In this document: in pieces, positions 56,540 to 64,000 of the stretch
Layout of the letters: every line of letters starts with the position of its first letter
Position numbering within the stretch: the stretch's first letter is position 1
Assembly (NCBI GenBank): GCA_947685225.1
Contig: CANTUV010000032.1
Coordinates: 25,923,501 to 25,987,500, forward strand
Direction of reading: 5' to 3'
Length of the DNA: 64,000 nucleotides
Source of the DNA: Garcia nutans
Lineage: Eukaryota > Streptophyta > Magnoliopsida > Malpighiales > Euphorbiaceae
Made by a program: the position numbers and the translations under genes
The notes under the pieces: generated by a model
The model's input: the letters and a program-made list of their open reading frames with translations, nothing else
Told to the model about the DNA's origin: nothing
Database searches by the model: none

Positions 56540-58852
56540 ACTAAAATACTTTTTTTTTAATTTCTTTGAACAATTTTTTAAAAAATTTATTAGTCAAGAT
56601 AAATTATAAATTTTCTAATAATAAATATATTTTATTTGAGAATTTATTAATTTTTAAAATATGTATTCTCTCCTTTTTATTTCAAATGTCATATAAAAAT
56701 AATATATATAGACTAAAAAAATAATTATTCATTATAAATTTTATAAAAATTTTATTATAATTTATCTAAATATTATTTCTCATCATCTATCATCCTTATT
56801 CAATTTCATTAATTAATAGAGATAATATTAAAATTTTTTAAATAATATTTTCTTAAATTTTTAAAAATAGTATTTTAAATGAAGAAAAAAAATTTATATG
56901 ATAATTGAAATAAAATGAAGAAAGTATTAATTTCTAAAAATATGTATTTCATTATGTAAATTGTAATTTTTTATTATACAAATAATGTACAAAATTAGTT
57001 ATTAATAAGCAAACAAGCAAATACATACCCTCGGTCAATGCGCGATTTATAATATTTATTTTATATTATTTTAAATAAAATAAATTTATATATTAATATA
57101 ATTATCATATAAAAATTAAATATAAACATAAATATATATAATATTAAAAAAATTTATATTTATATATTATAAAATATATATAATAAAATATGTCTCATAT
57201 ATTAAGATTTTTTTAAATTAATTCAATAATTTAATGGTCAAAATATTAATTTTTAATTTTATTATTTTAATTAAAAAGAAAATTTTAAAAAAGTAATTGA
57301 AATCATTCAATTAAATATAAATAAATAAATAAAAATTTATTAGTTGTTAATTTTAGGGATAAAAAAACTATAAATCTATTTTTAAATAATTAATATGGAT
57401 AAAGAGAAATATAAAAGTGGTAACAGAAATATAAAAAGTGATAAAATAAATAAATTAATTAATTTAAATTTAAATTAAGTTGATAAATTAAGAATATCTT
57501 TAAGTATGTAAAAAAAAGTTATCTGTTAATGTTTAAGTGCACTTCCTATTTTTTATTTATAATATTCTACTTAAAAAGTGAATAAAAAATATTTTAAAAA
57601 TTAAGTCAAATAATATAAAATTTTAAATTCAAATATAAATAATAATATGTTCATTTTAAATTATTTTTAACATAATAAAAATATGAAAATTTATTATTCT
57701 AAAAATATGACTTATAAAGTTCATTAAAAATTAAAATAAAAATAAAAATAAAAAATTTGAGAAGTCACTTTTATTAAAATCAGTAATCTCTAGATGATGA
57801 TGATGATTATTATTATTATTATTATTCATGAATTAAAAGAAAAAATAAAATTAATTAATTAATAACTTTTAGATGGTATATTTTTATACAATAAGATTAT
57901 AAAAAGTGAAAACATCCTATATTTTAAAATTATTAGGTTGTTTATATTTTAATTTATTAGAAGGATAAAAAATAAAAAGCAAAATCATAATATTATTTTT
58001 ATTTTATAAATTTGAACTAAAATTGAATTTAAATTTATAATTAAATAAGTATTGATAAATTATAGTAAAAAATGTTGATATTTAGCATGATATATAACTT
58101 ATGTCATGATTCCATAATATGAAAATTAAAAATTTATTTGATTATGTGATTTTATTATAATATTTAATTGTAGTGTAAATATAATTTTAATTTGAAACCT
58201 TAAAAAACACAACAAATAGATAATTTTATAAACTTTTCTATTTAAAAAATTAGAGAACACATTATTAATTTGTAAAAATTAGTTAGATTTGATTATTATT
58301 ATTATTATTTTAGTTTTTAAGTTGACATTTTCCCAAATTTTACCAAAATTTATATATTTAATATTTATTAAATTACGATTAGATCTTAAATTTTATATTA
58401 TTTGATTAGAGTTTAAATTTATAGTCTTACAACTCTATTTTAATTATTTTTTTACTTTTTGCTAATTTTAAAAAATAAAAATTATTAAATAATTATAAAA
58501 TGTACTGATTAATTTGAAAATTAATATTTTCCTCGAAAATGAAATTAAAAAAAATGAATATATAGTTGAAAGATTAAAGTAGCTAATAGCTTAATACCAT
58601 AAACGGCTTTTGAACCATATTAATTCAAGTGACCAATAATTTAATAATGAAAAATATATACGAAAGTTTGATTAAGTAAGTTATAAGCAATTGGTGGAAG
58701 AGTATATGTGTTTAGAGTCGATAAAGTAATTTTCATAGAAAAACTGTAAAAATAAATACTAGGGGTGAAATTGAAAAAAAAAAGTCAAAAAAAGTCAAAA
58801 GGGCAAAATTAAAAATTTAAGAAAAACACATAATGTTTTTTTGGAAATGCAT
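56540..58852. other. AT-rich intergenic DNA
   Basis: No coding region or recognisable element end. Several TTA/ATT microsatellite runs occur (for example about 57797-57826 and 58290-58308), plus (A)n-rich stretches. Confidence 0.6.
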
Positions 58853-59857
58853 TGTAATACTTCAATTTTTGATATACTTTAAAATAGTAATTATGAGAGA
58901 GTATATTGGTGAAAAAGGAAAAGAAAATATAATAAGAGATAGATGTGTATAAAGGATGTTATATATATATTATGTATTTGAAATATATAAAAAAATAAAT
59001 ACAATATATGAGACATATATATATCAATATATACACCACATATATATGATGTATACATTGGTGTAGGAAAAGTAAATTACAAATAATTAATTAATAATAA
59101 CAATAATGATAATAATGATAATAATGACAAGAGAAAGGAGAAATGAAAGTCAAATGAAGTAAGAATATTATTAGTGGGAATTTAGTGGTGGAAATAATTA
59201 TATTATTTTATATATATAAGATAAGGATGAAATTTTAGAAGAGAGCTTTCTCTCTTTCTTTCTTTCTTTTTTTTTTCTTCTTCTTCTTCTTCCTCTTTGA
59301 ACGTGGGAGTGGAGAGAGAGAGAGAAGAGTTTGATTTTATTCATATACACACCAAATTCATAAGAGTTTTAAGAGATTTTAAGGTGTATATTGAAGATTT
59401 GGCAAAGAATTCAAGTACTCTTTTCCTTGAGTTGATTTTTATATATTTTGAGTTTATATGTGATATGGTTAGTGAGAGAAAGTGATGATTAATTTAATAT
59501 TATGATGATAATGAAATATTTAAGTATATATATATATGTTGAATTGGTGCTTAAATGATGAAAATATGATTATTTGTAAGGATGATGATGAGTATTTGAA
59601 ATTGAGGAATAAGGGTGATAAAGAAAAAAATAAGGATTTGGTATAAATGAGTTGGGAATTGAGTAAATTGATACATGGATGATTGTATAAATGAATTATA
59701 TAATGATTATTATTATTATATGTTGGAGTTATATGAGTGTTGAATTGATGGGTGAACTATGAATATAAACTAAGATGATGATTAAGGGTGTTGTAGTATT
59801 AATTTTGGAATGATAGTGTTCATATAGATGAGAGTTTGAAATACAGAACTTTTGCCT

Positions 59858-60150
59858 GACACGGCCAGTGACACAGCCATGTCGTTGGGCTTGTCGACGG
59901 TGCTGAGTTTAACGACTGATGGCACGACCATTAACACGCCCATGTCATTGGACGTGTCGTGGCTACTGTGAGATAAGATAATTGGCACGGCCATGAACAC
60001 GCCCATGTTGTTGGGCGTGTCAATGTTTCTGTAATGCAGAATGAATGAAACGGGCAATGACACGCCCATGTCATTGGATGTGTCAATGCTTCTGTATGAA
60101 TGAGTTAATGACACGGTCATTAACATGTCTGTGTTGTTGGGCGTGTCACT
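59858..60150 (+). repeat. GC-rich hairpin modules in LTR copy 5
   Basis: About five modules of GACACGCCCATG and its complement. The best hairpin has ACACGCCCA (59997-60005) pairing with TGGGCGTGT (60012-60020) around a 6-nt loop. This is the same theme as 998-1210 and 15847-16090. Confidence 0.8.
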
Positions 60151-60764
60151 TGAGAATAGCTCTTTTTATTGTTTTCATTTGTAATTCCTATTTAAATTAT
60201 TTAAATGTTAAGAATGCCTTAGAATGTGATACTAAATGGTTGTTTATGATCACATTTGGTATAGGCAATGAGAGAGAGTAGTTTGTTCAACCTTAGTGTT
60301 GAAGGGCAACTTGGAAGAGAATGTTAGAGGAAGTTTTAAAGCTTATTTTGGAGTGTTTCATAAGGTAAGTACAAACTTGGAATAATTGCTTATATTTGCA
60401 TGGTATTTGGACTTAACACATTTGGTTGAAAAATGTGTTAAGTTACTTGCTACATTGTTGGTGCATGAGTAATATGCTATGATTTGTATGATGTTACAAA
60501 TGCATTATATGTAATGTGAACTATGTGCAAAATATGATAATGACTCAAAACGTATGGGTAATGTAATTTGTTATGTATACATTAAATATGGTATGTAAAG
60601 ACATTGGTGATGACTATATAAATATAAATAATATAATTGAGGCATTGAGCCTAGCTTGATCTTGAGATAATGAGAAAGATATTGATAATGGAATTATAAA
60701 AGAATTGTGTGCCTAGTATGTTATTCAATTTTCAGAGTTTTGTACTTGGCGGCATGCCTAAAAC

Positions 60765-60890
60765 GTAACAGTCCCTTGAAGTTGGGTTGAGTTTAGTCCT
60801 TAAAGCCTAGTTGGGTGTTACATGATATAGCAGATCCTTGAAGCTAGGTTGGGTCTAGTCCTTGAAGCCTAGTTGGGATGTTACATATGA
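60765..60890 (+). repeat. Duplicated cassette in LTR copy 5
   Basis: Two imperfect copies of about 58 bp (start GTAACAGTCCCTTGAAG or TAGCAGATCCTTGAAG, end CCTAGTTGGG..GTTACA). Same place in the LTR and same GTAACAG...TTACA frame as the 77-bp cassette at 16564-16746, but different internal sequence. Confidence 0.7.
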
Positions 60891-61465
60891 GGTAATCCTC
60901 ATTGTGATTATTATTTGCCTTCGGGGCTAGACACATGATGTCATCTTGGACCAAAGCAGTAACTCTAGAATTTGAATATCATATTAGATTCTTTTGGGCC
61001 CATGCTTGTGTTTGTCTATATGTGAAGTGTGAATTGTGGAATAATTGAACAATGTATTAAGATCTAATGTTAATACATTAGATCATGGAATGATATGATC
61101 ATAATACATAAACAAATTACTGAAGAGGAATGTGGCTTAAGAACATATGCTAAATGATGAGAAATGAATTATTGAAAGACTTGAGCAGAGCTAAGTCTTG
61201 ATATTGAAAATGAGATTATGGAAATATAATGTGATGTGTAATATGTGTATGGATGAGAAAATTGTGTGTATTGTTTCATGAATATTATGACAAGTCATCG
61301 AATTATGACGAACGTTAAAGATATATATATATAAATTATGAAATTAGTGAAAAGATATGAAAAGTACATTGAAAATGAAAAACATGATAAGAATATAATG
61401 ATAAATGATGTTAGTATGTGAATATGAATTTCTGTAATATATGTATATAATATTTATTTATACTA

Positions 61466-61483
61466 CTAAGCTTTCAAGCTTAG
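61466..61483 (+). repeat. Conserved LTR hairpin, LTR copy 5
   Basis: CTAAGCTT and AAGCTTAG form a perfect 8-bp stem. Followed by CGCGGTTGTGTAAATCACGCAGG, as in the other LTRs. Confidence 0.8.
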
Positions 61484-61862
61484 CGCGGTTGTGTAAATCA
61501 CGCAGGTGAGCAGATGATTGATCTGGGAGTCAAACAGTTGTGCCACGAGAAGAGTAAGGGTATTTCGAGACCAATTAGAAGGTGGTGCATACATGTACAA
61601 CTTTACTTTGCTGTATTTTGATAAAAATATATATGTACATAAATGAATTTTGGAAAAGACAATGTAATTTATATATATTATAATCAAAAGTATAATGGTT
61701 TTGTAAATGTTCTTTAATTAAAAATGTTTCATTGTTATGGAACTAAGGTAAAGTATTTATATAATGCTGAAACGTGACATCCTTATATTTTATATACGTA
61801 TTGTATGTATATATGGTATATATATAGTACTTATATAGAGTATATGGGTATTACAATTATTT

Positions 61863-61874
61863 TGGTATTAGAGC
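61863..61874 (+). promoter_or_regulatory. Primer-binding site (tRNA-Met type)
   Basis: TGGTATTAGAGC, one base from TGGTATCAGAGC, seven bases after the LTR end. Confidence 0.8.
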
Positions 61875-62229
61875 TTATGTTTAAGATTCTCAGCCTAAGG
61901 AAATTTAAAAAAAATGGAAATTTTTGAAAAAAAAAAAAACTTGTGATACATGCATATGCATTAACACCTAGGTTGGTCTCGGATGTGGCATTATGTGAAT
62001 TGTGATGTGATATATTTGAATTACATGAGTTGGATGATAGTGTGTGAATGAGGCTTTACATGAAAGTAAAGCTAGAGAAAGAAATGATATGGAAAAATTT
62101 GTACAAGTTTAATTGATAAATTAAAGAATTGGAGTTTACTTAAGTAAAACTAATTTTCAAATTATTAATTATTGAAATGTATTTGTAAAATAGGTTATAA
62201 AAGAATGAATATGAGAATAATGTTGGAAA
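61875..62229 (+). other. Start of the internal region after LTR copy 5
   Basis: Leader-like DNA with the AGATTCTCAGCCTAAGGAAATTT sort of sequence that follows the PBS in such elements. No coding can be supported before it gives way to LTR-like sequence. Confidence 0.4.
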
Positions 62230-64000
62230 TGAGCTAAAAAAAATCATCAAGATTTAAGTAAGTACCTCTTCTCTAAAGTTTGATTTTTTTTCTAAAAAAG
62301 ATAATGTTTAGATTGCTAGAGAGAGAAAATATTGTTTGATTATTAAAATGGGTAGATATGATATTAAAATGAAGAGAGTATGGGGGAATATTTTGGTTGG
62401 TTGATTGATATGGACAAGGTGTGAAAATGTAGGGTTTGGTTATGTAAAGTTAAGGTTTTTAAAAATAGATGATGTTGGTTAATGTGAGGAGATATATTAG
62501 TGTTGTTTTAATACAAATATTGTGATTTTAATGCTAGAAATGTGATATGCTTGAGTGTTGTTAAAGCTCATGTTAATGGTGGCAATATGTGAAATTTGGA
62601 TTTTTGAAATGGGCTTCCATAATTGTGAAAATGATGTGTTTTGATGTTATATTATTATATAAATAATGTTTTTAAAGTTAAATAGTAAAAAAAAATAAAA
62701 TGAGATTAGTAGATTGAAGTTTAAGTAAAGTAGTAAGTTGAGAGTTTGGAGTTTTAATGGAATTTTAATGAAGATTACTTAGATACCGATAGTTTAATGT
62801 ATAGTAAGCATATGCGCTAATTTGAATGAATAATATTTCTTATGAAAGTATTATATAATGTATAATGTGGTTGATAATATAAAAATTTGTTATGAAATAA
62901 AGGAAAATGATTAGGCAAGTGAAAATGAGTTACTATAGGTAATTGGATTGGAAATGATGGAAATAGATATGAAGGGTATGATAAATCCATAAGAAAAATG
63001 TGTGTGAGAGATGTCACATTGGAAATGTGAATAAGATTTATGTGAAGTGTTATAAAAAAATAAAATATAACAATAAAATAATTTAAGAGAAGGGCAGTTA
63101 AAAAAAGAAGAAGATGTTAATTATGTTGTGGTCAGAAGATATATATATGTTGAGTTGATGAATAACCTAAGTCATGTCAAAAGAATGAGCAATGATAATG
63201 TTCACTGAAATGTGATAAATGTTAAATTTGTATAGATTGTATGTAAAAGAGGAATTAAATATAATTGTATGATTATGTGTACACATGTATATGATATGTG
63301 AGATGAGTTTTTCGATATGAACGTAATTGTAATATGTAAGAAAATGTGTAAAGTAAGTCTCATTATGAATGCGACTTATGAATGTGTATGTGGAAGAAAA
63401 AAAATATTATTATGTGTTTGTTATCTTATACAATTACTTGTCTAGTGATATTGAGAATGATATTGTATGTATTAGTGGACCTAAGAGAGATTAGGTCTTG
63501 ACCTGCACAGAGCTAGGCTATATGATGAAATTGAGAGTGAGAATGGACTCGAGTAACACTAGACGGTGAAATTGTTATTGTAATAACTGAACTTGATGAT
63601 CGTATAATGTTTTGGGCCCAAAGTATATACGTGTGGAAATGTTCTATGTATATGTGTATAATAAAAGATTGTAAGGAAAAAGAAAAGTTTAATTAATGAA
63701 AATTTTTGTAAGAGATAGATTAGAAATTGAGTAATAAATGAAAATTGTGTAAAATTTGCATATGAATGAATGTGTATGCGTAAGCGATGTTAATGATAAT
63801 ATTGTTGAAACATGAGTTAGGCTAATGATGATCAAGTGATCAAGAGTAAATTGCTTTGAAACGGAGTTGAAATGTGTTAACTCTTTGTGTAGCAAAAGTT
63901 TAGAGAATGAATATGTGATCTTTACGATATGAACTTAGCATTGTGATTAGAAATGTTTGAAGAAGAATGATAGAGGGGCAGTATTGATTTATAAGCCACG
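62230..64000 (+). mobile_element. Further LTR-like DNA, partial, runs out of the window
   Basis: TTTAAGTAAGTACCTCTTCTC at about 62252 resembles the leader/donor of LTR copy 2. A stretch at 63570-63610 ending GTTTTGGGCCCAAAG resembles the TTGGGCCCATG block of LTR copies 1, 3 and 5. It is therefore probably another LTR of the same superfamily inserted in the internal region. No ends are visible. Confidence 0.5.

Larger units (their letters stand above)
58853..61855 (+). mobile_element. 5' LTR of a Tekay-like gypsy element (LTR copy 5)
   Basis: It starts TGTAATACTTCAATTTTT and ends GGGTATTACA, 3003 bp. A primer-binding site follows within ten bases. It shows high local homology to LTR copy 1 (for example the ACCTTAGTGTTGAAGGG block and GTTGAAAAATGTGTTAA at about 60290-60460). 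It contains GC-rich hairpin modules (59858-60150), a duplicated cassette (60765-60890), one CCTTCGGGGCTAGAC module (about 60920) and the conserved hairpin (61466-61483). The 3' LTR is not in the window. Confidence 0.85.

Noticed and set aside
1..64000. tRNA, rRNA or small-RNA genes
   Set aside because: None recognised by eye. The TGGTATCAGAGC-like sites are retroelement primer-binding sites, not tRNA genes.

Overview
This is a plant nuclear window, probably from a eudicot, inferred from protein similarity alone. The evidence is an 18-exon mitochondrial DnaJ gene with GT-AG introns, plant-type Ty3/gypsy (Tekay-like), Ty1/copia (SIRE-like), RTE LINE and Mutator-like (MULE) elements, and very AT-rich intergenic DNA. 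I see no bacterial, organellar or viral genome organisation.

Layout. 1-9216: decayed Tekay-like gypsy DNA, with the end of pol, its 3' LTR and a second LTR; pol is split by a 1.34-kb LTR-like insertion. 9217-12742: degenerate coding relics, namely a LINE-type RNase H and minus-strand ORF1-like pieces, plus a 39-bp tandem array. 12743-18851: an old minus-strand LTR element that contains a solo Tekay-like LTR (14963-17529, perfect TTTCA duplication) and itself sits in an ORF1-like relic. 20361-21655: a short terminal-inverted-repeat element. 21665-28287: a minus-strand copia element with a recognisable order gag, zinc knuckle, integrase, RT, RNase H, all broken. 28288-41790: AT-rich DNA whose core is a minisatellite of about 52 bp, split by a 5.9-kb MULE (31868-37795, perfect 9-bp duplication) and by a minus-strand solo LTR (37868-41167). 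41791-43440: a cluster of same-strand host-gene fragments (mitochondrial p32, ankyrin, cyclin D-like). 43831-47081: a nearly intact RTE LINE with a 91-bp inverted repeat at its 5' end. 48911-56306: the only gene that looks functional, a mitochondrial DnaJ/GFA2-type co-chaperone on the minus strand. 56540-58852: AT-rich DNA. 58853-64000: a 5' LTR with primer-binding site of another Tekay-like element, followed by more LTR-like DNA.

How it fits together. The window is one host gene beside a deep nest of retrotransposons. Five related Tekay-like LTRs carry shared internal modules: a CTAAGCY hairpin kept by paired changes, a GCCTTCGGGCTAGAC minisatellite, splice-like signals, and in some copies GC-rich hairpins based on GACACGSCC. 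The same GC-rich hairpins also occur in the unrelated 1.34-kb LTR at 811-2148. The MULE keeps transposase, SWIM and CCHC zinc motifs, a Gly/Arg tail and an opposite-strand GRF zinc finger. The best candidates for undescribed biology are the LTR hairpins and modules, the MULE/GRF pairing and the chimeric gene-fragment cluster.
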